Positions 26,012 through 35,841 of a DNA stretch of 64,000 nt are shown here, one piece after another. How positions within the stretch are numbered: position 1 is the stretch's first letter; each line of letters begins with the position of its first letter. Source of the DNA: G965212025 sp965237985 (GTDB lineage: Bacteria; Pseudomonadota; Gammaproteobacteria; Poriferisulfidales; Oxydemutatoraceae); NCBI GenBank assembly GCA_965237985.1, contig OZ250161.1, positions 1,736,001-1,800,000 of the forward strand, written 5' to 3'. Both the position numbers and the translations under genes were made by a program. Below the pieces are notes generated by a model. The model ran no database searches. It saw nothing but the letters and a program-made list of their open reading frames with translations, and had not been told where the DNA came from.

Positions 26012-27178
26012 TTATTCTCGTGATGCCAGTTTCTGGAAGCTTTTAGTGCCTGTAATGCCCAGCATGTGGAAGGCATCACGGAAAAGCGTTTCCCCCTCAA
26101 GCGTGCTCGGGATGACCGCGCGGACGAAGCGGTGACTCACACGCGCAACGAGTGTCCGGTAAAAATCACCTCCCCCCCCTTTCTTTCTGGCCTGTTTGGA
26201 CAACTGTTCCTGCTCGTTTTCCGAGGCTGATGCAAAGGTCTCGCGGTCCAACCATTTTGCATCCAGCAGTCTTCTCAGGATTACCAGCCTGCTGACTTTG
26301 AAATGTTGGGAAAGACGTGACATTGCATCGGTAGGCGATTCGTCGTCTCCAAGCATAGTGAGCAGGTTTGACATCGGCACCAGAAATTCGGCAGCAACTG
26401 CGTTACACCAGGTCTCTTCTCTGCGAGATTCAGTCGAGGACGAAGCGCTTGTATTTGACAGGGCTGAACGGTCGAGCCACAAATGTGCCAGTTCATGTGC
26501 CAGAGTGAACATTTGTGCCGATTTTGAGTCGGCACCATTGATGAAGACGAGCGGTGCATATTGGTCAGAGAGTGCGAAACCACGAAACTCCTGGGTGTCC
26601 AGGCGGCGATGGGGGTTGTTCAAAACTACGCCACTCACCATCACCATCACCCCGGCCTCGTCGACCTTTTTAATGAACAGGCGCAGAGCTTCGATCCATG
26701 TCCGGCACTTCAGGTGCTCAGCCATCTTGAAAGCAAGCTTCTCATGCATGTCCGCTGCGACGGGTTCCGGTTTCATGACGAGTGTTACGCTACCCACAAA
26801 GTCCCGCACTGATTGCCGGGTTCTTCGGGCAAAGTCGTGATACCAGTTCTGTCGTTCCTGACAAGCATAGATTGTGTCCAGGAGATTGGGGCTGGGCCGT
26901 TCCGGCTGGTGGCTGCCAAGGGTCCGAAAATCAGGGATCGGCAAAGGCTCTTTCGGTGGTTTCGACAAGAAAAGATACCCGACTGGTGCGTGCACCGCTT
27001 TGGCGAACTTCTCAATTTGACGCAAAGTCGGACGCACCGTACCTTGTTCCCAGTCGGAGAATTTTGGAAAACGCCGTTTGAGCTTCTCGACTTCCTCACT
27101 GTCGAGTGCTGCGCGCTCCAGTGCCCAGCGGATCAGCTCCGGCTGGATCGCGACGCGCATCATGCGAGCTTTTGCCAT
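26012..27178 (-). CDS. XRE-type HTH and ImmA/IrrE metallopeptidase fusion
   Basis: A 388-residue protein. An N-terminal helix-turn-helix-like part (about residues 10-70: RWALERA, FSDWEQGTVRPTLRQIEKFA) is followed by the ImmA/IrrE domain with zinc motif HELAH (228-232) in FTLAHELAHLWLD. This class usually acts as antitoxin or regulator for the DUF4411 gene downstream, repressing the pair and being inactivated under stress. ATG 27178 gives MAKARMMRV; ATG at the sixth or seventh codon is possible. The pair is transcribed on the minus strand. Confidence 0.87.
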   Translation of the reverse strand: MAKARMMRVAIQPELIRWALERAALDSEEVEKLKRRFPKFSDWEQGTVRPTLRQIEKFAKAVHAPVGYLFLSKPPKEPLPIPDFRTLGSHQPERPSPNLLDTIYACQERQNWYHDFARRTRQSVRDFVGSVTLVMKPEPVAADMHEKLAFKMAEHLKCRTWIEALRLFIKKVDEAGVMVMVSGVVLNNPHRRLDTQEFRGFALSDQYAPLVFINGADSKSAQMFTLAHELAHLWLDRSALSNTSASSSTESRREETWCNAVAAEFLVPMSNLLTMLGDDESPTDAMSRLSQHFKVSRLVILRRLLDAKWLDRETFASASENEQEQLSKQARKKGGGGDFYRTLVARVSHRFVRAVIPSTLEGETLFRDAFHMLGITGTKSFQKLASRE

Positions 27179-27746
27179 TGAACTCTGGTATCAGCAGATA
27201 TTCTCTGCCATGGCCGCCTCCAGGGCCTGATCAGCAATTTTTGCCGTGTGCCGGTTCGGGATAGAGTCAGCTTTCAGCTGCTCATCAGGCTGGTTATGGT
27301 TTCCGAAGTCAGGCCGACCCCCACCGGGTTTCTTTTCAGCAGGCCGCAGCGACTGAATATCGCGACGAAAAACTGCGTGAGCTTTTGTTTGCAGGATGCT
27401 TTCTCCTTTCCGGAGGAGGACTTTGGAATGTTTGTCAAGCGCTGGAATATCGCGAAGTTTTGCCGCGCAGGCAACCGACAACAGGCATTCCAAGGTGTTG
27501 TCTGCGAAGGAATGGGACGGAGCGAGTCGAACTCTGTTCCTCGCCCAGAAAGGAGGAATGACATTGCGTACAGGCAATCGGCGCCGGCAGAGAACAGCTT
27601 TTTCCGGCATCTGGTTGTTTCTGGAATGTCGCACGGCTCCGTGCATATTGTGGAAGATTGACCGCGAAAAAACCAGAACCGCAGGCGGTCTCGTTCCGCT
27701 TTGCGAGTCGGTCGCTGTTTTGTGTTTCTCGGCGCGATACCCAAAA
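27179..27746. other. Intergenic region, no supported gene
   Basis: About 570 bp separate the toxin-antitoxin pair from the initiator tRNA. Overlapping open frames on both strands show no domain or consistent start, and I recognise nothing. Confidence 0.5.
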
Positions 27747-27783
27747 CAAAAAAGCCACCCCCTGCAGACTGCGAGGGCGGCTC
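27747..27783 (-). terminator. Intrinsic terminator of the initiator tRNA
   Basis: On the minus strand, about ten bases after the tRNA, GCCGCCCTCGCAG can pair with CTGCAGGGGGTGGC (one bulge, some G-U), followed by TTTTTTG. Position and strand fit termination of the tRNA transcript. Confidence 0.75.
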
Positions 27784-27794
27784 CACTGTTTTAT

Positions 27795-27869
<75 letters not shown>

Positions 27870-27896
27870 CCGTTTGGCAAAACGAAACGAATTTTC

Positions 27897-27925
27897 ATTC
27901 TAGACCGCCTTGTTTCCAGAAACAA
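27897..27925 (-). promoter_or_regulatory. Sigma-70 promoter of the initiator tRNA
   Basis: Minus strand: TTGTTT (-35), exactly 17 bp, then TAGAAT (-10), with the -10 element 27 bp before the tRNA. Spacing and place are as expected for a strong tRNA promoter. Confidence 0.6.
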
Positions 27926-28252
27926 GGAAAGCACCTGTTGCAGGCCTTTCCGGCGAATAGGGATTTCGGGGTTTTTGGTTGCGGTCTGGCAGCGTTTTTT
28001 CCGGGTGTCTGAGTAGCTTGAAGCACGATTGAGCGCCTGCTTCCAAGTTTTGACGAAAGGCTTGATTTTGCAGGCAAGGGACTTTGCCGGTGCCTTGTGG
28101 CGCTTCTGGCTGCCGCTTATTCCCGCCGGCATCTCAGTGGTGTTTTCTGGTGGCTAGATTCGTGCCATGAACCTTGTGCCTCACAACGTTCCCGTTCCGT
28201 CGTTCCGCTGTGCTCCAGATGTTCGTTTTCTGGATGCTGTACGGGGCAAAAA

Positions 28253-28804
28253 GTGATCGCCGGAAAATTGATGGTTTTTGTGCTGTCGGCAATGCTCGTA
28301 TTGTTGCCGGCCTGCTCGAAATCCTCCCGCGATTCGCAGGCGCAATCCTCTGCTGCCGATGACGGCACAGCTTCGCATCCGCCAAAGGTGACGTCCCTAC
28401 CATCCGGCATCAATAACGACAGTGCCCCGCCCCTGATCACCGTGACTCCGGGGCAACCCGGGGAAGAGGCTGTGCCTCGTCTCGAAGCACCTGAAAATTC
28501 TCCTCGACCTGCCGACAACCGCTGTGTCGACGAGGAAAAATTCCGCTCGGCGCTCGCGTCGGAAAATGTTGAAAACGGTTCAGATGACGCTCTCGCACAA
28601 AGGACAGCACTGGAAAATGCGATGTACCCCCTGGTTATGGAACTTGTGGCTTGCCTGGATGTCATCAGCAGACAATTGCATCGCCTAATGGTTGAAAACG
28701 AATTGCCGACCCACAACGGGGAGCAGGATATTGCCGCCGACCAGGCCGCCGCCATGCGCCACTATGAAAGTCTGGTGGAAATACGCGCCGGTCAAAGTGA
28801 GTAG
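28253..28804 (+). CDS. Small lipoprotein before the Rhs gene
   Basis: I do not recognise the family. GTG 28253 gives MIAGKLMVFVLSAMLVLLPAC, a lipoprotein signal with lipobox LPAC; ATG 28271 is an alternative. The frame is open further upstream to 28097, but that part has no signal. After the acylated Cys comes a Ser/Pro/Asp-rich linker of about 80 residues, then a helical region (about 110 to the end) with a Cys pair. The last codons overlap the start of the Rhs gene (stop TAG at 28802-28804, Rhs ATG at 28812 or GTG at 28797), so the two are probably translated together. A role as outer-membrane partner or chaperone of the Rhs protein is inference. Confidence 0.65.
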   Translation: MIAGKLMVFVLSAMLVLLPACSKSSRDSQAQSSAADDGTASHPPKVTSLPSGINNDSAPPLITVTPGQPGEEAVPRLEAPENSPRPADNRCVDEEKFRSALASENVENGSDDALAQRTALENAMYPLVMELVACLDVISRQLHRLMVENELPTHNGEQDIAADQAAAMRHYESLVEIRAGQSE

Positions 28805-28811
28805 CGACGGA

Positions 28812-31800
28812 ATGCTGGTGCCCCGGTATCTTTTGACAGCCTTGCTGGCTTTTCCGGCTTTGTGCCCGGCTGCGTCCATGGCGGGGCGTGTTTCGCCTGG
28901 CGCGATTGCAGCAGAACCGTACGTTGCTCAGCAGGGTAGTCTGATTTACCGCATAGCTGTTGCAGTAGCACCAGGGGTCAGGGGGCATGCGCCGAATCTT
29001 GCCCTGGTATACGACAGCCAGGGCGGCGATGGGGTGGTTGGCAAAGGCTGGAGCCTGGAAGGGGGTTCTTCCATACATCGTTGTCCGGCAACGCTGGCCG
29101 ATGACGGGGCCCAGAGAGGAGTCTGGTTCAATCGGGAGGATGCGGTGTGCCTGGATGGAGAAAAACTGCTGGTATTGGAAAGTGGTCACTGGAGCGATAC
29201 GGAAATGCGTCTGCGCAACGAGGTGTTCGCGCGTGTTCTACCGACGCGCAGTCGGCAGGGCGCACTTGGCTTTACGGTGGAGACCAGATCAGGACTAAAA
29301 AATCACTACGGCGGTGATAGCAGCCATCAAATTGAAAGCAGTGCAGAACCCTCGTTCACGATGTCCTGGCTTTTGCGCGAGAGTTACGACCAGGCGGGGA
29401 ATCGGATCCGTTTTTATTACTCGGGTACGGCTGGAGAAAAACACCTGGTACGTATTGAATACAGTATTCACGCCGTTGAACTGGAATACGAAGATCGCGA
29501 AGCACCGGTCAACAGCTTTGTATCGGGCGCGCAACTCACGCTTTCAAAGCGATTGAAAACGATCAGATCGTGGACTGAGAAGACACTGGTTCGTGAATAT
29601 CGCCTGAATTATTCCCACGACCTACTGGATGGTTCTGCGATTCTGGAAACCATCACCGAATGTGGGGGCGGTGATGTTTGTCTGTTGCCAACGGTTTTTG
29701 ATTGGGACCAGGGAGCCCCTCCCGCCTTTCACGCCTTCGCCGGAGCAACCCACGCTGAGGACTCGCCGTCCAAACGCAATCACTTCGCCGATTTCAACGG
29801 CGATGGCAGGGACGACATTTATGAAATCACAGGGGATAAAACACGACAGAGTGACCGCATACACCTGAGTTTGGGCGACGGAAGGTTCAGGGTTGTTGAT
29901 GGTCCCCTGACCCGGCCCGATTCAAGAGAGGGCCTTTCGAACTACGTTTTCGCGGATTTCGACGGCGACGCAGTAGCGGACATTTACCAGTTTTCTCATG
30001 TGCGTGACCAGGATTATCTCTGGCTGACGAGGCACGATGGTGAAAACCTGTTTTTTCTTGAGGTCTACGGTATTCCATCCGGTCGTTCTGCGGCGCCTTC
30101 AGTCAGTAACGGCTGTGTGTCGATTCGCTGCCTCAAGTTTGCGGATTTCGATGGTGATGGGCGCGCCGACGTGTATCGCATCCGGCATTCGGGTGGCGCG
30201 GCGTCGTTCGATGAGGTGTATCTTTCCAACGGTGATGGCAGTTACCGCAAGGTGCCGGGAGCTCCTTCCGTGTCCAGCGACAAGGCTGCCGAAACGATTG
30301 CCGGAATTCTTGCCGCCGACTTCAACGGCGATGGGCTTGCCGATGTTTTTCGGGCTGGTCTCGGATTGCGTGGGGTGATTTACCTGACGCAAACCGTGGG
30401 GCGCTATCGAGTGATTGATGCACCTGTCCTGGATGCGTTTACGGTTGCCAGTGTGCGGTTTGGAGACCTCAACGGTGACGGGAATGTAGATTTTTACCAC
30501 CAGCCGGCACGCCTGGGTGACCGTGCTCAAACACGGGTATTTTTGGCGCGTGGTGATGGCAGCTACCAGCTTCGCGAAGGGCCGCGCATTTCCCAGTTGC
30601 CTGACGGAGTGTTGTCGCACGAGCCCTGGCGGGTTTTCCTGCATGATTTCAATGGCGACGGACGCCTGGATTTCTATGTGGCCGGCAGCGCCGGGCAGCA
30701 GGATGTTCTCCTCGTTTCCAGAAGTGAAGGATTTTCGCTGCAATATGAAACCGTGTCGGGATTCGCGAAAAAGAAAGAAGATCTGGAGCGCCTCAGATTT
30801 GCCGATTTTAACGGCGATGGTTTCAGTGACATTTATCAGTTGCCTGCGCTTTCCGGTGGACAAGGAAAACTGTTCATCAACCAGGCTGAAAATCCCCGTG
30901 TTACCCGAATCACTGACGGATTGGGCAAACAAAGCGTCATCGTGTATCGCCTGGCAAACGATACTCAGGCTTATGCAGGTACTGCTTGGGCGGAGTATCC
31001 GCAAAGTTCGGTTCCGCCCGCCACGTTTTTGGTGACTTCTGTTGCGAGCGATGCCGGGAGCGAAACAGCCAACCGTGTTTCTTTCCGGTACTTCGATGCC
31101 CGGACCGACCGTCGGGGAGCGGGGTTTCTGGGATTTGCCCAACAGGAAAGCTATGACCACGCCAAAAGAGTTCGAACCTTGACGACCTACCACCAGGAAG
31201 CGCCGTTTGTCGGATTGCTGGCAGCGCGCTCTGTAGTGCTTGAAAAAGACAACGACAAGACCGAGCTGTCCGTTCTTAAAAGCGAGTACGAGTCCGTTGC
31301 GCTCCATGGCGATGTAACAATTCATCCCCGCCTGATGCAAAAAACCGAAATCAACAGAGAACTGGATGGAACCTTCATTTCCGAGGTGGTGACTTCATTC
31401 TCCGACTTTGATGAATATGACAACCCCGGGCGCGTTGAAACGCGGCTGCAAAGCGACCGGGAAACGCTCGCACGCATAGTGGAAACGGAGTACCGGAACG
31501 ACGAAAGCGGTTGGCATATCGGGTTGCCACGGCATCAGGTGCTGACGCACCGGAATTTCGTGCACGAGGATATTTTCTTGGCTGTCCAGTTTGTGCGCGA
31601 TGCCCAAAACGGTTTTTTGAAAGAAAAAATCGTGCAGCCAAACCACCCGCTTGCGGTGGTGGAGCACTACGAATACGACGTCTTTGGCAATTTGAGCGAG
31701 ACCACGGTCATGCCACACAGCGGGCTGGAAGAGGCAAGGATTACCCGGGTCCGCTATGACGAAAACGGATTGTTCATACGAGAACTGGTCAATCCCGAAG

Positions 31801-34800
31801 GGCACGTCGAACACCGTGTCTACGACCCGAGGTTTGGGAAAATCACACGGATTGAAGACAGCAATCACCATGTCAGTGAAAAAACTTACGATGCGTTTGG
31901 TCGGCTTGTGAGGGAGCGGGGAGTGGATGGTCATGAGCGGACGCTCAGTTACCATTTCGCGGCTGCAGAAACGGCTCCTGCCGAAGCCGTTTTTGTCGTT
32001 GTGAAAGCAAGTAGCAACAGTTCGCAGGAGCGCACCTGGCATGACCGCCACAGTCGCGTATTGCGCGAAGAGACAACCGGTTTCACTGATCGCCTTGTGT
32101 ACTCGGATGTGCGCCATGACCGCTGGGGACACCCAGTGGCTTCCTCGTATCCCTACTATGCCGGAGACCCGTCGTACTGGGTCGGCAGGAACTACGATGA
32201 GCTCGACCGCCTGGTGCGTATTTCCTATCCTCGTCCGGGCGGCGAGGTGGCGGTGTCAACGGTTCACTATGCAGGTCATGAAACGGTTTTTCGTGGTCCG
32301 CAGGGAGTGGAGCGCCGCGTGGTACGCGATCTGCGCGGGCGTGCCGTAGTGGTGGCGGAAGCGGAAGGGGCTGTGATTGAAAGAACCTTTGATGCGGCCG
32401 GACACCTGATTCTCATTCGCGATGCGCATGGCAACGTGGTGCGAATGGAAAACGATGTTTTCGGGAATCGTGTTGCGGAAATTGATCCCAATTTTGGCGA
32501 GCGCCGCTTTAGCTATGACGCTTTTGGTCAATTGCGCAGTGTGCTCGATGCGGCAGGGCAACGTCGGTTTTTTTCCTACGACCGGCTGGGTCGTCGCCGG
32601 GTGGCAAGACGGCCGGAAGGAGTGGCCAGATGGGAATTCGATGCCGCACCCCACGGCACAGGCCAGATTGCCGAAGAAAGTTATCGCGGCTTCGTTCGCC
32701 ACTTTCGGTACGACCAGACCGGGCAGGTGAAAACGATCAGAGACGGTCGCGGACACACGCTGGATATTCAGCGCGGCGACGGTGGCAAAATTGAAACGGA
32801 GCGTTCTTCCGAAGGTTTTCTCAGCAAGCGGGTTTACGATGTTCAAGGGCGTTTGCTTGCACTCCAGGGCATGGACAGGCGGATGAAAAAAACCACGGAA
32901 AGGAACAGTCATTTTGTCGGATTCGTGGTGGGAAAAGCCGTGCAATATGAATTGCGGGCACTGTTTTATCAAAGCCTGATGGAGACGATGGCGGGTGCTC
33001 GGTCTGGTTCGCCGCGCAACCGCGAGCTCGAGGAAAAATTCCGTGCAGGCGTAGCAACCCTGACAGCAGGAAGCAATTTGCTGCGCAACGTTTCAAGCCG
33101 CGCCGGAGATGAAAAACCTGCCGATGTGGATTACTGGTTGCAACTGGCACTTTCCCGCCTGGTTTGTTCCAAAACCCTGTTGCGGCAGAACGATGCCGGC
33201 AACGACCGTTTCGGTTTTGCGGGTTTATGTCTGGACGAAATGACGCACGTTTTGGCTCTTGCAGGCACTTCCGAAGTTCTGGCATATCCGGCCGCCCCCT
33301 CAGTGCCCGGAAGAGAGTTGCGTGAATACTGGCGCGTTGAGTCGCGTGATGCGGCAGGACGAATTACGGCCGAACGCTTTGGCAACGGGGTGCGTGCTGT
33401 GTATCGCTACCGCCCGGAGGACGGACAACTTGTTGGCAACAGGCTTTTCGCTCCAGACGGGGGACTGCTGAGACACGTCGATTACACTTACGACATTGTC
33501 GGCCGCCTGGTGGCGAGCGAAAACATCCTTGAGCGTTACACGGATGATTTTGACTACGACCGATTGGGTCGAGTGGTGCGTTTTGTGCGCAAAGGAGCCA
33601 CCGCGGATCGCGACGAAACCGTGACTTATGAATACGATGCAATCGGAAACCTTGTCTTCCATTCCAGTGTGGGCGAGTACATCTATGGCGAGGATGGACG
33701 GTTGCCGCACGCCGTGGTAAAGGCCGGAGATCGAGAGTACGCCTACGACCGAAACGGAAACCTGCGGCGCGGCGCTGACTACGAGGTCAGATGGACAACG
33801 TTTGGCAAGCCGCAATACTTTCTACAGCGCAGTACCGCCACACAGGTCGGCACACTTTTGACTGCCTTCGGCTACGACGCCAATGGCAACCGCATTGAAA
33901 AACTTAGCGCAGGTGAGGAAACCGTCCTTTATTTTGGCAGACGGCATGAAAAGCTTTTAGACCGGGATGGCCGAATCAACCACTTGCATTACCTCTATGC
34001 GGATGGCCGGCTCGTGGCCGTTGTGAGCCGTTCGGATGGCATCATCGGCAGGCAACAGAGCGAGGTGAATTATTTGCATCGCGACCACCTGGGGTCGGTA
34101 GTGATGGTCAGCGACCAGGACGGGAACTTTGTTGCTCGAGAATATGCGCCCTACGGCGAGGTGCGGACAGCAACGGACGAGGAGGCAGAAGCGTTCCCGG
34201 TACGGCGGGGATTTACCGGGCATGAGCAACTCGAAGCACTTTCTCTGGTGCATGCGAACGGGCGTCTTTACGATCCTGCGATAGGCCGCTTTCTCAGTCC
34301 TGATCCAGTCATTCCTGCTCCTTTGCTGACGCAAAGTTATAACCGTTACGCTTACGTCTTGAATAACCCCCTGGCCTTCACTGACCCGAGCGGCCACTTT
34401 TTCAAAGGCATTGGACGCATTTTCGAAAAGCTGTTCAGGAATGTCAGGAGCTTCATCAAGCGATATGGGCGAACCTTGCTGGTCTTTGCCGTTTCCCACA
34501 CCTTTGGTTCCTTAGTGACGCGAGTCTATCGGCAGGCGGGAATTGCGAAACTGCTCAGTTCGACAAAAAATCTTTCCGCGGCCCATTTGCTTGCTTCCGT
34601 GGAAAGCGTCATCAGGACTGGACAAATCGTGGGCGGCGCAGGCAGTGGTGCCACGTTTTCAGTGCTGAGCGGCGGTGGCAGTGCGCAGAGTCTGCTCGGT
34701 GGGATTTTCGGCGGAGTGGGTCACGCAGTCATCGACATTGGTTTTGTCGGGACCTGGACGCCAGGAAGAGTGGTGGTCGGGAGTTTGACCAACGGGGTCA

Positions 34801-35285
34801 GCGCGGCAATCAGCGGGGGTGATTTCGGACGGGCAGTATTGGCGTCGCTGAAAGGTTTGAGCTTGAAATATGCCAACTATGCAGCACGACGGGCGATGGT
34901 GGCGCAGTCACTGCTCAACCCAGATAACGCGGATGGAACCAGCGCCGGATTTTTTAGCGATGGGTTCAAGCTCGGGGGCAGAAGATTTGATCCTTACGGA
35001 CAGTCAAGTGGGGTCCTCGGGGGCTTTCAAGCCGGGCAAGGTTCCCTGTTTGGGGTCAGCTATGAAAGCGGTTCTTTTGCAGATTATCTGGTTGAAGCAT
35101 ATGCCGGGCCGCACGATTTTCTGAACAGCTTCTATTGGTATGACTCGCTCGGCAACATTGCCGTTGGCACGAACATTTTCGCTCGTGGAATTGGTGAACT
35201 TGCCAACTACACAAATGTCGCTGTTGTCACCCCTTTTGCAGTCGGCGCCATGATTCCCGACTATGCATACTCCCAGGATTTTTAG
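28812..35285 (+). CDS. Secreted SpvB/FG-GAP/Rhs-repeat protein
   Basis: A 2,157-residue polymorphic-toxin-type protein. A signal peptide (RYLLTALLAFPALCPAASMA) is followed by an SpvB-like start (LALVYDSQGGDGVVGKGWSL). Seven FG-GAP/VCBS calcium-type repeats follow (about 323-680; FADFNGDGRDDIYEI and variants), then a TcB-like middle and many YD repeats. The Rhs core closes with LSPDP, YAYVLNNPLAFTDPSGHFF (about 1827-1862). The repeats are interrupted by a helical insert without YD motifs (about 1353-1497). The C-terminal tip (about 1862-2157) has hydrophobic Gly-rich segments, then FADYLVEAYAGPHDFLNSFY, a block I associate with secreted Rhs and haemagglutinin tails but with no known nuclease motif. 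No immunity gene is evident downstream. GTG 28797 is an alternative start. Confidence 0.88.
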   Translation: MLVPRYLLTALLAFPALCPAASMAGRVSPGAIAAEPYVAQQGSLIYRIAVAVAPGVRGHAPNLALVYDSQGGDGVVGKGWSLEGGSSIHRCPATLADDGAQRGVWFNREDAVCLDGEKLLVLESGHWSDTEMRLRNEVFARVLPTRSRQGALGFTVETRSGLKNHYGGDSSHQIESSAEPSFTMSWLLRESYDQAGNRIRFYYSGTAGEKHLVRIEYSIHAVELEYEDREAPVNSFVSGAQLTLSKRLKTIRSWTEKTLVREYRLNYSHDLLDGSAILETITECGGGDVCLLPTVFDWDQGAPPAFHAFAGATHAEDSPSKRNHFADFNGDGRDDIYEITGDKTRQSDRIHLSLGDGRFRVVDGPLTRPDSREGLSNYVFADFDGDAVADIYQFSHVRDQDYLWLTRHDGENLFFLEVYGIPSGRSAAPSVSNGCVSIRCLKFADFDGDGRADVYRIRHSGGAASFDEVYLSNGDGSYRKVPGAPSVSSDKAAETIAGILAADFNGDGLADVFRAGLGLRGVIYLTQTVGRYRVIDAPVLDAFTVASVRFGDLNGDGNVDFYHQPARLGDRAQTRVFLARGDGSYQLREGPRISQLPDGVLSHEPWRVFLHDFNGDGRLDFYVAGSAGQQDVLLVSRSEGFSLQYETVSGFAKKKEDLERLRFADFNGDGFSDIYQLPALSGGQGKLFINQAENPRVTRITDGLGKQSVIVYRLANDTQAYAGTAWAEYPQSSVPPATFLVTSVASDAGSETANRVSFRYFDARTDRRGAGFLGFAQQESYDHAKRVRTLTTYHQEAPFVGLLAARSVVLEKDNDKTELSVLKSEYESVALHGDVTIHPRLMQKTEINRELDGTFISEVVTSFSDFDEYDNPGRVETRLQSDRETLARIVETEYRNDESGWHIGLPRHQVLTHRNFVHEDIFLAVQFVRDAQNGFLKEKIVQPNHPLAVVEHYEYDVFGNLSETTVMPHSGLEEARITRVRYDENGLFIRELVNPEGHVEHRVYDPRFGKITRIEDSNHHVSEKTYDAFGRLVRERGVDGHERTLSYHFAAAETAPAEAVFVVVKASSNSSQERTWHDRHSRVLREETTGFTDRLVYSDVRHDRWGHPVASSYPYYAGDPSYWVGRNYDELDRLVRISYPRPGGEVAVSTVHYAGHETVFRGPQGVERRVVRDLRGRAVVVAEAEGAVIERTFDAAGHLILIRDAHGNVVRMENDVFGNRVAEIDPNFGERRFSYDAFGQLRSVLDAAGQRRFFSYDRLGRRRVARRPEGVARWEFDAAPHGTGQIAEESYRGFVRHFRYDQTGQVKTIRDGRGHTLDIQRGDGGKIETERSSEGFLSKRVYDVQGRLLALQGMDRRMKKTTERNSHFVGFVVGKAVQYELRALFYQSLMETMAGARSGSPRNRELEEKFRAGVATLTAGSNLLRNVSSRAGDEKPADVDYWLQLALSRLVCSKTLLRQNDAGNDRFGFAGLCLDEMTHVLALAGTSEVLAYPAAPSVPGRELREYWRVESRDAAGRITAERFGNGVRAVYRYRPEDGQLVGNRLFAPDGGLLRHVDYTYDIVGRLVASENILERYTDDFDYDRLGRVVRFVRKGATADRDETVTYEYDAIGNLVFHSSVGEYIYGEDGRLPHAVVKAGDREYAYDRNGNLRRGADYEVRWTTFGKPQYFLQRSTATQVGTLLTAFGYDANGNRIEKLSAGEETVLYFGRRHEKLLDRDGRINHLHYLYADGRLVAVVSRSDGIIGRQQSEVNYLHRDHLGSVVMVSDQDGNFVAREYAPYGEVRTATDEEAEAFPVRRGFTGHEQLEALSLVHANGRLYDPAIGRFLSPDPVIPAPLLTQSYNRYAYVLNNPLAFTDPSGHFFKGIGRIFEKLFRNVRSFIKRYGRTLLVFAVSHTFGSLVTRVYRQAGIAKLLSSTKNLSAAHLLASVESVIRTGQIVGGAGSGATFSVLSGGGSAQSLLGGIFGGVGHAVIDIGFVGTWTPGRVVVGSLTNGVSAAISGGDFGRAVLASLKGLSLKYANYAARRAMVAQSLLNPDNADGTSAGFFSDGFKLGGRRFDPYGQSSGVLGGFQAGQGSLFGVSYESGSFADYLVEAYAGPHDFLNSFYWYDSLGNIAVGTNIFARGIGELANYTNVAVVTPFAVGAMIPDYAYSQDF

Positions 35286-35841
35286 GCTTGTCGCGTGCAT
35301 TCTGGCTGAGCCTGCAAGTGGGCGAAGGCATACTCAGGCATGTCATGTGAACCAGAGGGAACGAGGGGGCAGCCATGGAAAACCTGCTGGCCGGCACTTT
35401 TCCACAAACCAGGCGGGTTTCCTTTTTTGATACGGTTCCTGGTGTTTTCATCAGCTGCGGAAAGATGATGTTCTGTGGTTTTTAGAGATTGACATCGGGG
35501 TTTGTTTTAGGGCATGACGGGCGCGCTGTTCTGTAGTGGTTGATGAAGGTGGTTCGATCCCGGTCAGGCTTTGCGCCGCGAGCGTCTCGCTTTGGTTGCG
35601 GAGAATGGGTTCACAGCTTCAAACCACTTGTGGTAACAGGGAATGGTTTTGCTTGCGGGAGGCTTGACATCCGATTCTTGTTGGTGCAGGATGGGCGCTC
35701 CAGATGGGGTTGCCGGATGAGATACCGCATGGAGTGGTGCTCGGTTGGTGACCTAAAAAGAGTCAGAGGTCTTTCACAGGCTTTGGCTGTTTGTCTTGAT
35801 CTGCTGTCAGGTGGGGTGAGCGTCTGTATGAGGAGGAACGC
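35286..35841. other. Intergenic region, weak terminator only
   Basis: No gene is supported in these 556 bp. At about 35406-35431 AAACCAGGCGGGTTT followed by CCTTTTTTG could be a weak terminator for the Rhs transcript. Confidence 0.45.

Noticed and set aside
30099..31340. 413-codon minus-strand frame inside the Rhs gene
   Set aside because: Antisense shadow; the plus-strand frame has clear FG-GAP repeats.
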